Assembly (NCBI GenBank): GCA_963805915.1
Contig: CAWDWD010000020.1
Coordinates: forward strand, 34,679-98,678
Direction of reading: 5' to 3'
Length of the DNA stretch: 64,000 bases
From: JAEULH01 sp963805915
Lineage (GTDB): Bacteria > Pseudomonadota > Alphaproteobacteria > Rhodospirillales > Defluviicoccaceae
Under the pieces are notes generated by a model. It was not told where the DNA came from, searched no databases, and saw only the letters and a program-made list of their open reading frames with translations. A program made the position numbers and the translations under genes. Below are positions 1-8,632 of the stretch, in pieces (the stretch's first letter is position 1; each line of letters begins with the position of its first letter).

Positions 1-1
1 C

Positions 2-355
2 TACGCCACCTCCAACCGCCGCCACCTGATGCCGCGCGACATGATCGAAAACGAGCGATCGAGCGCCATCAATCCGGCCGAGGCGGTCGAGGAAAAGGTC
101 TCGCTGTCGGACCGTTTCGGCCTGTGGTTGGGCTTCCACGCCTGCGACCAGCGAACCTTTTTCGCGATTGTCGAAGGCTACGCGGACTATTTCCGTCTCG
201 ACATCGCGCCGGAGCAGTTGCGCGCCGAGGCCAACGTCTGGTCGGTCGGGCGCGGCGCCCGATCGGGGCGGGTCGCCTGGCAGTTTATCCAAGATCTCGC
301 CGGCCGCCTCGGCCAGCCCCTCGCTCGGCCGCCCCGCGATCCGCCGGTGTCATGA
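2..355 (+). CDS. DUF815 family AAA-type ATPase, C-terminal part (5' end outside window)
   Basis: The reading frame is open from base 2, before the first ATG at 29, so this is the C-terminal 117 residues of a longer protein. The visible part opens with YATSNRRHL (an AAA sensor-1-like segment), followed by PRDMIENE, SLSDRFGLWLGFH and SGRVAWQFIQDLAGRLG, all characteristic of the DUF815 ATP-binding family. The Walker motifs lie upstream of the window. The family's molecular role is not established. The stop codon sits in the first copy of a 13-bp triple repeat. Family assignment is firm; function is unknown. Confidence 0.85.
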   Translation, partial: YATSNRRHLMPRDMIENERSSAINPAEAVEEKVSLSDRFGLWLGFHACDQRTFFAIVEGYADYFRLDIAPEQLRAEANVWSVGRGARSGRVAWQFIQDLAGRLGQPLARPPRDPPVS

Positions 356-382
356 GCCGGTGTCATGAGCCGGTGTCATGAG
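344..382. repeat. 13-bp unit repeated three times in tandem
   Basis: The unit CCGGTGTCATGAG occurs at 344-356, 357-369 and 370-382 without mismatch. Each copy contains TGA. Because 13 is not a multiple of 3, the copies place a stop in all three forward frames (ends at 355, 368 and 381). It begins inside the last codons of the DUF815 gene. The remaining bases to 528 contain no other feature that I can see. Confidence 0.9.
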
Positions 383-528
383 AACGCATGATCGCGGCCC
401 GGCCCAGGCTCGGCCCGCGTGCAAATTGACGTCGGCCGACGCGGTCACTACGCTTGCAAAAAGAGGTGGATACGGGTCATTCCGGCAGCCATCTTGACCC
501 ATCTCACCACGTCAGCAGTGAGGCACAG

Positions 529-2325
529 ATGGCGTCCTATCGCGCTCCCGTCAGCGACATGCGGTTTGTTATCAACGAGCTCGCCGGATTCGATCAGGTC
601 CGCGCGTTGCCCGGCGGCGACGAGTTGAACGAAGATCTTCTCGACGCCATTCTCGACGAGGCCGACCGCTTGGCCTCCGGCGTCCTCGCGCCGCTCAACG
701 CCATCGGTGACCGCGAGGGCTGTCATTTCGAAAACGGCGTCGTGCGCACCGCCCCCGGCTTCCGCGACGCCTACAGCCAGTTCGTCAAGGGCGGCTGGAA
801 CGGCATCCAGGCCGCGCCCGAGGACGGCGGCCAGGGTCTGCCCAAGCTGGTCTCGACCGCGGTCTCGGAGATGTGGACCAGCGCCAACATGGCGTTTGGC
901 CTGTGCCCGATGCTCACCCAGGCGGCGGCGGAAACCCTCGCTCATCACGGCGACAAGGCGCTGAAAGCGCGCTATCTTGCCAGGCTGGTCAGCGGCGAGT
1001 GGACCGGGACCATGAACCTGACCGAACCGCAGGCGGGCTCGGACCTTGCGCGGGTGCGCACCCGCGCGATCAACGTGGGCAACGGCGAGTATCGGATCAG
1101 CGGTCAGAAGATCTTCATCACCTACGGCGATCACGACCTCGCCACCAACATCGTCCACATGGTTCTGGCCCGGCTGCCGGATGCTCCCGAGGGTGTCAAG
1201 GGCTTGTCGCTGTTCCTGGCGCCGAAGTTTCTGGCCGACGAAGACGGCGGGCTTGGCCATCGCAACGACCTGCGCTGCGTCTCGCTCGAACACAAGCTCG
1301 GCATCAACGGCAGCCCGACGGCGGTGATGTCGTTCGGCGACACCGACGGCGCCATCGGCTACCTCGTCGGCGAGGAAAACCGCGGGCTCGATTTGATGTT
1401 CACGATGATGAACAATGCCCGCCTCGCGGTCGGCCTCGAGGGCATCGGGATTGCCGAGCGCGCCTATCAGGACGCCCGCGCCTACGCCCTCGAACGCGTC
1501 CAGGGCCGCGATCTCGGCAGCGACGATCCCGATCCGGTCACCATCGCCCACCACCCCGATGTCCAGCGGATGGTGCTGTCGATGAAGTCGCAAACCGAGG
1601 CGGCCCGCGCGTTGGCCTACGCCGTCGCCGCCGGCCTCGACATCGCCGAGCGCCATCCCGACCCCGAGGTCCGACGCGGGCGGCGGCAGATCGTCGAGCT
1701 GCTGACCCCGGTGGTCAAGGCGTGGTCGACCGACGTCGGCATCGAGGTCGCGAGCACCGCGATCCAGGTGTTCGGGGGGATGGGCTACATTGAGGAAACC
1801 GGCGTCGCCCAGCATTTCCGCGATGCCCGGATCGCCGCCATCTACGAGGGCACCAACGGCATCCAGGCGAGCGACCTCGCCGGGCGCAAAGTCGGCCGCG
1901 ACGGCGGCGCCGCGGCGGGCGCCTTCATCGCCGAACTGCGCGGCATTGATGCCGAGCTGGCGGCCGGAGGGGCCGACTGCGCCGCGACCGGCCGGCGCTT
2001 GAGCGTCGCGCTCGACGATCTCGCCGCGGCGACCGACTGGGTCGTTTCAACCTACTCGACCCACCCGCGCCGTGTCGCCGCCGTCGCCGTACACTACCTT
2101 AGGCTGATGGGCATCGTCGCCGGCGGTGGAGCGATGGCCAAAGCCTCGCTTATCGCGTCGCGTCACCTCGCCGCCGGCGAGGGTGACCCGGCGTTCTGGC
2201 GGGCCAAGCTGGTCTCCGCGCGATTTTTCGCCGACAATTATCTGACCCGGAGCGGCAAGCTGCAAATCCTGGTGGGCGAAAGCTGGGCCGCGCTCGAAGA
2301 TCTCGATCCCGAGCGCGATCTCTAG
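529..2325 (+). CDS. Acyl-CoA dehydrogenase, long (about 600 aa) type
   Basis: Predicted 598-aa flavoprotein that oxidises an acyl-CoA to the 2-enoyl-CoA, passing electrons to ETF. The central FAD-binding segment TEPQAGSDL lies near residue 165 and the C-terminal active-site-proximal motif YEGTNGIQ near 438. About 120 further residues form the extra C-terminal domain typical of the 600-aa subgroup. The start at 529 (MASYRAP) matches the usual N-terminus; the frame is open further upstream to a TTG at 454, but that extension is not family-like. It stands alone, 121 bp before lptD. Chain-length preference cannot be read from the sequence. Confidence 0.9.
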   Translation: MASYRAPVSDMRFVINELAGFDQVRALPGGDELNEDLLDAILDEADRLASGVLAPLNAIGDREGCHFENGVVRTAPGFRDAYSQFVKGGWNGIQAAPEDGGQGLPKLVSTAVSEMWTSANMAFGLCPMLTQAAAETLAHHGDKALKARYLARLVSGEWTGTMNLTEPQAGSDLARVRTRAINVGNGEYRISGQKIFITYGDHDLATNIVHMVLARLPDAPEGVKGLSLFLAPKFLADEDGGLGHRNDLRCVSLEHKLGINGSPTAVMSFGDTDGAIGYLVGEENRGLDLMFTMMNNARLAVGLEGIGIAERAYQDARAYALERVQGRDLGSDDPDPVTIAHHPDVQRMVLSMKSQTEAARALAYAVAAGLDIAERHPDPEVRRGRRQIVELLTPVVKAWSTDVGIEVASTAIQVFGGMGYIEETGVAQHFRDARIAAIYEGTNGIQASDLAGRKVGRDGGAAAGAFIAELRGIDAELAAGGADCAATGRRLSVALDDLAAATDWVVSTYSTHPRRVAAVAVHYLRLMGIVAGGGAMAKASLIASRHLAAGEGDPAFWRAKLVSARFFADNYLTRSGKLQILVGESWAALEDLDPERDL

Positions 2326-2446
2326 GTGCCGGGGCAAAAGCCGCCGATTGACCGGCCGCCCGGCCCCGCCTTTTCGGTGACGCGAATTTTTATTGCCTCG
2401 GCTGGCTCGGCGGCTACGCTCGGCGCGGAAGGAAGGTCTCGCGCGG

Positions 2447-4666
2447 ATGCATCCCCTGGCCAAAGCGATACGGGCGGACGCGGCGGCGGTTGTCGCGGTT
2501 ACGACGCTTTGCATGATCGCAGGGGTCCTCGCCGGGACCACCGGACCGCTTCTTGCCGCCGAACCGGCGCCATCACAACCGGCATCGGCGCAACCCGCGT
2601 CCGCCAAGCCGCCGCCGCCCATCGACTTCACCGCCGACCAGGTCACCTATGACAGCGACCGCGGCATTGTCCGCGCCTCAGGCCGAGTCGAGGCCGTGCG
2701 CCAGGACACCCAGCTGTTCGCCGAGACGATCACCTACGACCAACCCAACGACATCATGACGGCGAGCGGCAACGTCGTCATCGCCGAGCCGACCGGGGAG
2801 ACCTTGTTCGGCGACCATGTCGAGCTCACCGGCGATCTGAAATCGGGCATTGTTCAGGATTTCCGCGCCATTCTGAGCGACGGTGCGCGCGCGAGCGGGA
2901 GCAAGGCGCGGCTCAAGGACGGTAATCGCACGGTCGCCAGGAACGGCACCTACACCCCTTGCGCGCTCTGCGCCGAGAACCCGTCGCGGCCGCCGCTATG
3001 GCAGATGAAGGCCGCCAAGGTCGTCCATGACCGCGAAAACAGGATGGTCACCATGGACGACGCGTGGCTCGAGATCGGCGGCGTTCCGGTGGCCTATACG
3101 CCCTACCTGTCGCTGCCCGATCCGACCGTGAAGCGGAAGTCCGGCTTCCTGGTCCCCGGCTTCGGCAGTTCGTCCGACTTCGGCCCGTTCATTCAGACCC
3201 CCTACTTCTGGGCGATGTCGCCGAACGAGGACGCGACCGTGACCCCCTGGTGGCGATTCCAGGAGGCGCCGGTGCTGCAGGGCGAATACCGCCGCGAACT
3301 GCAGCATGGGGCGATCAACGCGACCGGCAGTCTGACCAGCGACTCCGACCAGGGCGTCCGCGGCCATATCTTCGGCGCCGGGCGCTACGATATCGACGAA
3401 ATGTGGCGGGCCGGGCTCAACATTAATCGCGCCTCCGACCGGACCTATCTGCGCCAGTACGATTTCAGCGACGATAGCACGCTGACCTCGCGGCTCTACG
3501 CGGAGGCCTTCAACGATCGCAACTACTTCGTCGCCAACACCTATGCCTTCGATGAACTGTCGAGCAGCGTCGACCAGTCGAGCGTGCCGTACGTTTTGCC
3601 GCAGTTCGATTTCTACGGCGTCTACGACGGCCCCTTCGACAGCCGCCTGACGATGCACACGGACGCGCTTTCGCTCATTCGCGACGAGGGTCAGGATACC
3701 CGCAGGCTGTCTCAGCGCGCGCAGTGGGACGTGCCGGTACGCGGCGAGATCGGCGATGTCTATACCTTCTCGGCCGCCTTCTGGGCCGACGGCTACCAGG
3801 TGAACGACTTCGTGCCGCCGGGCGATACGGACCGCTTCAACGGCGTGACCGGCCGGGCCTTCCCCCAGGTCGGGGTGGACTGGCGGTTGCCCCTGATCAA
3901 GACCGGCGAAAGCGTCCAGCAGATCGTTCAGCCGCGGGTTGAATTCATCGCCGCGCCCAATTCGGGAAACCCGAACCGGATCCCCGACGAAGACAGCCAG
4001 TCGTTCGAATTCGACGAGACCAACCTTTTCGGCTTCGACCGCTTCGCCGGGCTCGACGTCGTCGAACCCGGGTCACGCTTCAACTACGGCCTCGAATGGG
4101 ACCTGTTCGCCAACAACGGCGCCAGCGCTTCCGTCATCGTCGGCCAGGCCTACCGCTTCAAGCAGAGCGATGTTTTTCCGAATGGTTCCGGACTGGACGA
4201 GAACTTCTCGGATTATGTCGCGGCGGTGGATCTGTCGCCCGCGCGCTATTTCGACCTGCTCTACCGGACCCGGATCGACAAGGACGATTTTTCCCCGCGC
4301 CGACACGAACTCGGCGCCCGGATCGGGGTCGACGCCATCAGTCTGGACACCCGCTACGTGTACTTCGCCGGCAATAACGAGTCCAACGACGAATTCAACA
4401 AGGGCCGCGAGGAAGTGAGCTTCAACCTTCGTACCCGCTGGACCCGCTACTGGTCGTCGCAGATCTACGGCATCCGCGACCTGTCCGGCGGCGGCGTTTG
4501 GCGCCGCGCCGGGTTGCGCGTCCTCTACGAGGACGAATGCTTCGAGGCGTCCGCCGAATTCCGCCGTAAGGACTACTCCGAGCGCGACCTGCAACCGTCC
4601 AATGCCTTCATCGTCCGCATCGGACTCAAGACCCTCGGCGCGATCGGCGGCGGCATAAAACCTTGA
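2447..4666 (+). CDS. lptD: LPS-assembly outer-membrane protein LptD
   Basis: 739-aa outer-membrane translocon that inserts lipopolysaccharide into the outer leaflet together with lipoprotein LptE. It has an N-terminal signal peptide ending near LLAAEPA, then an OstA/LptA-like beta-jellyroll domain (about residues 60-200) and a C-terminal beta-barrel to the end. Cysteines in TPCALCAENP, and one near the C-terminus in EDECFEAS, fit the family's disulfide pattern. I chose the ATG at 2447 because GGAAGGAAGG lies about 10 bases upstream; the open frame extends to 2393 without a better site. It is followed by surA, its known assembly chaperone, 127 bp downstream. Confidence 0.93.
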   Translation: MHPLAKAIRADAAAVVAVTTLCMIAGVLAGTTGPLLAAEPAPSQPASAQPASAKPPPPIDFTADQVTYDSDRGIVRASGRVEAVRQDTQLFAETITYDQPNDIMTASGNVVIAEPTGETLFGDHVELTGDLKSGIVQDFRAILSDGARASGSKARLKDGNRTVARNGTYTPCALCAENPSRPPLWQMKAAKVVHDRENRMVTMDDAWLEIGGVPVAYTPYLSLPDPTVKRKSGFLVPGFGSSSDFGPFIQTPYFWAMSPNEDATVTPWWRFQEAPVLQGEYRRELQHGAINATGSLTSDSDQGVRGHIFGAGRYDIDEMWRAGLNINRASDRTYLRQYDFSDDSTLTSRLYAEAFNDRNYFVANTYAFDELSSSVDQSSVPYVLPQFDFYGVYDGPFDSRLTMHTDALSLIRDEGQDTRRLSQRAQWDVPVRGEIGDVYTFSAAFWADGYQVNDFVPPGDTDRFNGVTGRAFPQVGVDWRLPLIKTGESVQQIVQPRVEFIAAPNSGNPNRIPDEDSQSFEFDETNLFGFDRFAGLDVVEPGSRFNYGLEWDLFANNGASASVIVGQAYRFKQSDVFPNGSGLDENFSDYVAAVDLSPARYFDLLYRTRIDKDDFSPRRHELGARIGVDAISLDTRYVYFAGNNESNDEFNKGREEVSFNLRTRWTRYWSSQIYGIRDLSGGGVWRRAGLRVLYEDECFEASAEFRRKDYSERDLQPSNAFIVRIGLKTLGAIGGGIKP

Positions 4667-4793
4667 GCGAAGGGCTTTGCCGATTGAACGAACGCCTCTT
4701 CGCCGCCACCATGAGCATGGTCGTCGTTCCGGCGACGGGTTATAGTCGGCGGAAGCTCCCCATGAATCCATCTTCGGCCACCTCCGGGGCGTC

Positions 4794-6077
4794 ATGCGCG
4801 TCGTGCTGAAAAGGTTGTTATCGGTCGTGACCTTCGTAGCGATCGCCGTCACCGCGATCGCGTGGCCCGCGGGCGCGGCGCCGGAGGACCAGCGCATCGT
4901 CGCCGTGGTCAACGACGACGTCATCTCGGAGCACGACGTCGACAGCCGCCTTGCGCTCGTTCTCGCGACGACGAACGTGGCGCCCGGCCAGGACACTCGC
5001 CAGCGGCTGGCGCCGCAGGTTCTGCGCTCGTTGGTTGATGACGCCTTGAAGCGCCAGGAGGCGCGCCAGCAGAATATCGTGGTCTCGCGCCAGGAGATCG
5101 ATGACGCGCTGGGACGGATTGCCCAGCAGGCAAAAATGTCTCCGGAGCAACTCACGCAGGTTCTCGCGTCGCGTGGCGTCAGCATGGCGACTTTGGTCGA
5201 ACAGATCGAAACCGAAATCGGCTGGATGAAGGCGATCAACCGCAAGGGCCGCGACCAGATTCGCGTTAACGAAGATCAGATCGACGAGGAATTGGCCCGG
5301 ATCAACGAGAACGCCGGCAATCCGGAATATCGCGTCGCCGAGATCTTCCTACCGTTCGATACCGGCGCCGATGAGGCGAAGGTCGCCGAGCTGTCGCAAA
5401 AGATCGTCGAACAGATCCGTGCCGGCGCGAGCTTCCCCGAACTCGCCCGCAACTTCTCGCAAGGCGCGGCGGCCGCGGTCGGCGGCGATCTGGGCTGGGT
5501 GCGGGAGGGTCAACTGGCGCCGCAGCTCGACGCCGTGCTCAACCAGCTGGCGCCGGGTCAGGTCTCGGTGCCCATTCGCACGGAGATGGGCTACCACATC
5601 CTGGCGATGATCGATCAGCGCATATCCGAAGGCGTCAATAACAGCGGCAACGCCAAGGTCGATCTCACCCAGATCCATTTCGCTCTGCCGCCGGGCGCGG
5701 CGGACGCGGCTGTTGCCCGCCAGACCGAGGCCGCGCGGACGGCGACGCAGGGCGCGATCGGCTGCGACGCCTTCAACGCGATCGGCGATAAGACCGGCTC
5801 GCCGCTATCGGGTCCGCTCGGCGAGGTGGCGCTGAAGCAATTGCCGCTTGCCCTGCGTCGGGTGGTGCAACCCCTCAAGGTCGGTGAACCAAGCGCGCCC
5901 TTTCGCGGCGCCGATGGCATCATCGTCGTCATGGTCTGCCGCCGCGACGAAGAAGCACCGAGCGGCGACATCCGCGAGCGGATCGAGCAGTCCTTGCGCG
6001 AGGAGCGCATCAACGCGCTGGCGCAGCGGATCCTCCGGGATCTGCGGCGGACCGCGTTCGTGGATATCCGCAACTGA
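4794..6077 (+). CDS. surA: Periplasmic chaperone / peptidyl-prolyl isomerase SurA
   Basis: 427-aa periplasmic folding factor for outer-membrane proteins including LptD. Signal peptide residues 1-28 (cleavage near AGAA-PED). The SurA N-terminal domain starts with IVAVVNDDVIS and runs to about 170. A PpiC rotamase domain follows at about 179-272 (GGDLGWV, GYHILAM). A second, degenerate rotamase-like segment lies at about 285-400 (LSGPLGEV). The order lptD-surA-pdxA-rsmA is conserved in many Proteobacteria. The stop overlaps a likely CTG start of pdxA. Confidence 0.92.
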   Translation: MRVVLKRLLSVVTFVAIAVTAIAWPAGAAPEDQRIVAVVNDDVISEHDVDSRLALVLATTNVAPGQDTRQRLAPQVLRSLVDDALKRQEARQQNIVVSRQEIDDALGRIAQQAKMSPEQLTQVLASRGVSMATLVEQIETEIGWMKAINRKGRDQIRVNEDQIDEELARINENAGNPEYRVAEIFLPFDTGADEAKVAELSQKIVEQIRAGASFPELARNFSQGAAAAVGGDLGWVREGQLAPQLDAVLNQLAPGQVSVPIRTEMGYHILAMIDQRISEGVNNSGNAKVDLTQIHFALPPGAADAAVARQTEAARTATQGAIGCDAFNAIGDKTGSPLSGPLGEVALKQLPLALRRVVQPLKVGEPSAPFRGADGIIVVMVCRRDEEAPSGDIRERIEQSLREERINALAQRILRDLRRTAFVDIRN

Positions 6078-7087
6078 CGCCGCCACAGCTCCCGCTGGCG
6101 CTGACGATGGGTGAGCCGGCCGGCATCGGCGGCGAAACAACGCTCATGGCCTGGCTGCGGCGGGGCGAGGGACTGCCCGCGTTCTTTGCGATTGACGACG
6201 CCGCCCGGCTCGAACGACTGGCGGCGGGGCTGGGCCTCGACGTTCCCATCCGCCCGATCGGCCGCGCCGAGGACGCCGAAGCTGTGTTCGCCAACGCCCT
6301 GCCGGTCCTCGATCGGCCGCTGGCGGCGGCGCCGACGCCTGGCCAGATCGAGCCTTCGAACGCGCCGGCGGTCATCGCCGCGATCGAACAGGCGGTCGGC
6401 CTGGTGCGAACAGGCGCCGCGGCGGCGGTCGTTACCAACCCCATCCACAAGAAGGCGCTCTACACCGCCGGCTTCATCTTTCCCGGACACACCGAGTTTC
6501 TCGCGGCACTCGCCGGCGGCGCGCCGGTGATCATGATGCTCGCCATCCCGGGCTTGCGGGTCGTCCCGGTCACCGTCCATCTGAGCCTGCGACAGGCGAT
6601 CTCGACCCTCAACCGCGAAGCGATCGTCGCCGCCGGCACGATGACCGAGCGCGCGCTGCGCCGCGATTTCGGCCTCGCGCGCCCGCGCCTGGGCGTCGCC
6701 GGGCTCAACCCCCATGCCGGCGAGGACGGCGCCCTTGGCGGCGAGGACGATACGATCGTCGCCCCGGCGGTCGCGGCGTTGCGCGCCGCCGGCATCGACG
6801 CAATCGGCCCGGTTCCGCCGGACGCGATGTTCACCGCCCGCGCGCGGGCCGGCTACGACGCCGCGATCTGCATGTACCACGATCAGGCGCTGATCCCGCT
6901 CAAGGCGCTCGACGTCGACCACGGGGTGAATATCACCCTGGGCCTGCCGTTCGTCCGCACCTCGCCCGACCACGGCACCGCCCTCGACATCGCCGGCAAG
7001 GGGATCGCCAGCCCAACCAGCCTGATGGCGGCGCTGAGCACCGCGGCCGACCTTGCCCGACGACGCGCAGGCGCCGTGTCGCCATGA
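6074..7087 (+). CDS. pdxA: 4-hydroxythreonine-4-phosphate dehydrogenase PdxA
   Basis: Metal- and NAD-dependent enzyme of pyridoxal phosphate synthesis, oxidising 4-phosphohydroxy-threonine. Family signatures: MGEPAGIGGE at the N-terminus, GHTEFLA, YHDQALIPLK and DHGTALDIAGKG, which supply the metal-binding histidines. The first in-frame ATG (6107) gives 326 aa but would delete the first beta strand; the family reads 'LALTMGEPAGIG'. A CTG at 6074 overlaps the surA stop as CTGA and gives 337 aa with that strand restored, so I place the start there. The start is an inference; the identity is not. The end overlaps rsmA by 4 bp. Confidence 0.88.
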   Translation: MTPPQLPLALTMGEPAGIGGETTLMAWLRRGEGLPAFFAIDDAARLERLAAGLGLDVPIRPIGRAEDAEAVFANALPVLDRPLAAAPTPGQIEPSNAPAVIAAIEQAVGLVRTGAAAAVVTNPIHKKALYTAGFIFPGHTEFLAALAGGAPVIMMLAIPGLRVVPVTVHLSLRQAISTLNREAIVAAGTMTERALRRDFGLARPRLGVAGLNPHAGEDGALGGEDDTIVAPAVAALRAAGIDAIGPVPPDAMFTARARAGYDAAICMYHDQALIPLKALDVDHGVNITLGLPFVRTSPDHGTALDIAGKGIASPTSLMAALSTAADLARRRAGAVSP

Positions 7088-7974
7088 GCATGCCGTCGGC
7101 GACGGTCACCCCGGCCGCGCTGCTGGCCGGGCTGCCGCCCCTTCGCGAGGTCATCAAGAGCCACGGCCTCGATGCCCGCAAGGGTCTCGGCCAACATTTT
7201 CTCCTCGACCGCAACCTCACCGACCGGGTGGCGCGCGCGGCCGGAGACCTGACCGACGGCGCGGTAATCGAGATCGGCCCGGGCCCCGGCGGGCTGACCC
7301 GGAGCCTGCTTGCCGCCGGCGCGCCGCTGGTCATCGCCATCGAGAAGGACACCCGGTGCGCCGTCGCGATCGGCGAACTGGCGGCGGTCTTCCCGGACCG
7401 CCTGCGGCTGATCGAGGCCGACGCGCTCGCGCTCGATGTCCGCGCCCTGGCCCCCGCGCCGCGCAGGATCGTCGCCAACATGCCCTATAACGTCGCCATC
7501 CCGCTCCTGCTCGGCTGGATGCGCCATGCCATCGACTTCGTCGCACTCACGCTGATGCTCCAGCAGGAAGTCGCCCGACGCCTCGCCGCGGCGCCCGGTT
7601 CCGCCGAGTACGGCCGGCTGTCGGTGATTGTCCAATGGCTATGCGCGGTCGATTATCAGTTCACCGTCGACCGGCGGGCCTTCGTGCCGCCGCCGAAGGT
7701 GACCTCGGCGGTGGTCAACCTGATGCCCCGGCCGCAACCTTTGGCCGCCGCCGACCGGCGAGCTTTGGAGACGGTCACCCGCGCCGCGTTCGGCCAGCGC
7801 CGGAAGATGCTGCGAAGCGCGCTGCGTCCGCTCGGCCTTGATCCGGCGGCCATTGGCATCGATCCGACGCGCCGGGCCGAGGACCTCTCGGTCGAGGACT
7901 TCTGCGCCCTCGCGCGCCTTCATGACGCCCGCGCAACATCGAGTGTGGCCACTAAACAGCATGAGGATGGATAG
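7084..7974 (+). CDS. rsmA: 16S rRNA dimethyladenosine transferase RsmA (KsgA)
   Basis: 296-aa SAM-dependent enzyme that dimethylates A1518 and A1519 of 16S rRNA during small-subunit maturation. Motif KGLGQHFLLD near the N-terminus, SAM-binding motif I GPGPGGLT at about residue 65, catalytic motif IV NMPYN at about 132, and the helical C-terminal domain ending AEDLSVEDFCALA. The ATG overlaps the pdxA stop (ATGA), indicating translational coupling. The last ~20 residues (after ARLHDAR) look unlike the usual tail, and the stop codon lies inside the first of three palindromic repeats, so the extreme C-terminus may have been altered by an insertion. Confidence 0.93.
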   Translation: MSMPSATVTPAALLAGLPPLREVIKSHGLDARKGLGQHFLLDRNLTDRVARAAGDLTDGAVIEIGPGPGGLTRSLLAAGAPLVIAIEKDTRCAVAIGELAAVFPDRLRLIEADALALDVRALAPAPRRIVANMPYNVAIPLLLGWMRHAIDFVALTLMLQQEVARRLAAAPGSAEYGRLSVIVQWLCAVDYQFTVDRRAFVPPPKVTSAVVNLMPRPQPLAAADRRALETVTRAAFGQRRKMLRSALRPLGLDPAAIGIDPTRRAEDLSVEDFCALARLHDARATSSVATKQHEDG

Positions 7975-8033
7975 GGCAGAATGACCTATAGGATAGGTCA
8001 GAATGGACTACTATATGGGTCAAAATGACCTAT
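7971..8033. repeat. Three palindromic 19-bp sites at exact 22-bp spacing (operator-like array)
   Basis: Sites at 7971-7989, 7993-8011 and 8015-8033 fit the consensus ATAGGTCARAATGACCTAT, a palindrome of 8-bp arms around a 3-bp centre. The third has a perfect GGTCA-AAA-TGACC core; the first and second each have one or two mismatches. The 22-bp period (about two helical turns) puts all three on the same face of the DNA. This is how tandem regulator sites or iterons look. No regulator gene is adjacent; the nearest gene is the ParB-N-domain protein at 8318. Confidence 0.8.
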
Positions 8034-8317
8034 GGAATTTTTTCTAACCTACTGACTTTCAATGCTTCGCCATTCCGGTTCACGAGAAAAAGATTCTGCC
8101 CGTTTCGGGTTTCGCAGGGTTTCCGCAGTTGATACCCATTTGCCACAACCATAGCACAAGCGCCGCCTCCGCGCACCCCCAAGGTTCACGCGACACCTGC
8201 CGATTGTGCTTAGCTTCCTCGACCGATGATAACTCACTCACAGCCGCGTGTTGCTGTAGAGTAATCGTTCTGGAGTAACCGCTTCGGGCCGCGCAACGAA
8301 CCGCGAGGAGCGCGTAA
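8034..8317. other. Intergenic segment without a recognisable gene
   Basis: About 280 bp between the palindromic array and the ParB-N-domain gene. Short open frames on the minus strand (60-80 codons) have no family resemblance. No tRNA-like cloverleaf was recognised. It may be what remains of an inserted element together with the array, but no integrase or transposase sequence was identified. Confidence 0.5.
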
Positions 8318-8563
8318 ATGCGCGAGGTCAAGGTCGAGATCGAGAAGATCTACGTGCCGATGAGAAAGCGCAAGACGCTCGATCCCGGCCGTGTCCAGAC
8401 CCTGGCCGAGGATATCCTTGAGAACGGACAGCGCAACGCCATCCTGATCCGCCCCGACGAGAACCGCATGGTCCTTGTCGAGGGCCTGCACCGCCTGGAA
8501 GCCTGCAAATCTCTCGGCGACGACACCATCAACGCCCTGATCGTCCAGGCCCGCAAGGCGTAG
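8318..8563 (+). CDS. Small ParB-N-terminal-domain protein
   Basis: 81-residue protein consisting only of a ParB/sulfiredoxin-like N-terminal fold: IYVPMRKRK, LAEDILENGQRNAILIRPDEN and VEGLHRLEACKSLG (about residue 55). The last segment corresponds to the family's 'G.hRl.A...lG' signature. There is no DNA-binding HTH domain and no partner ParA, so it is not a partition protein in the usual sense. GAGGAG lies 8-10 bases before the ATG. Stand-alone proteins of this size occur in Alphaproteobacteria, but their role is not known. Confidence 0.75.
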   Translation: MREVKVEIEKIYVPMRKRKTLDPGRVQTLAEDILENGQRNAILIRPDENRMVLVEGLHRLEACKSLGDDTINALIVQARKA

Positions 8564-8585
8564 CCGAAACAGCCCCGCTGAGGAG

Positions 8586-8611
8586 GTGGCGAGGCGACGT
8601 CGTCTCGCCAC
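8586..8611. terminator. Stem-loop between convergent genes
   Basis: GTGGCGAG (8586-8593) pairs perfectly with CTCGCCAC (8604-8611) across a 10-base loop that itself contains the GACGTC palindrome. It lies between the stop of the ParB-N-domain gene and the stop of ilvC on the opposite strand, where a bidirectional terminator is expected. There is no T-tract on either side, so intrinsic termination is uncertain. Confidence 0.5.
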
Positions 8612-8632
8612 TGTCGACGAATGCCCGGCGGG

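Noticed and set aside
448..1815. Long minus-strand open frame opposite the acyl-CoA dehydrogenase
   Set aside because: Its translation is Arg/Gly/Asp-rich with no family features, while the plus strand encodes a complete enzyme. It is a GC-driven shadow.
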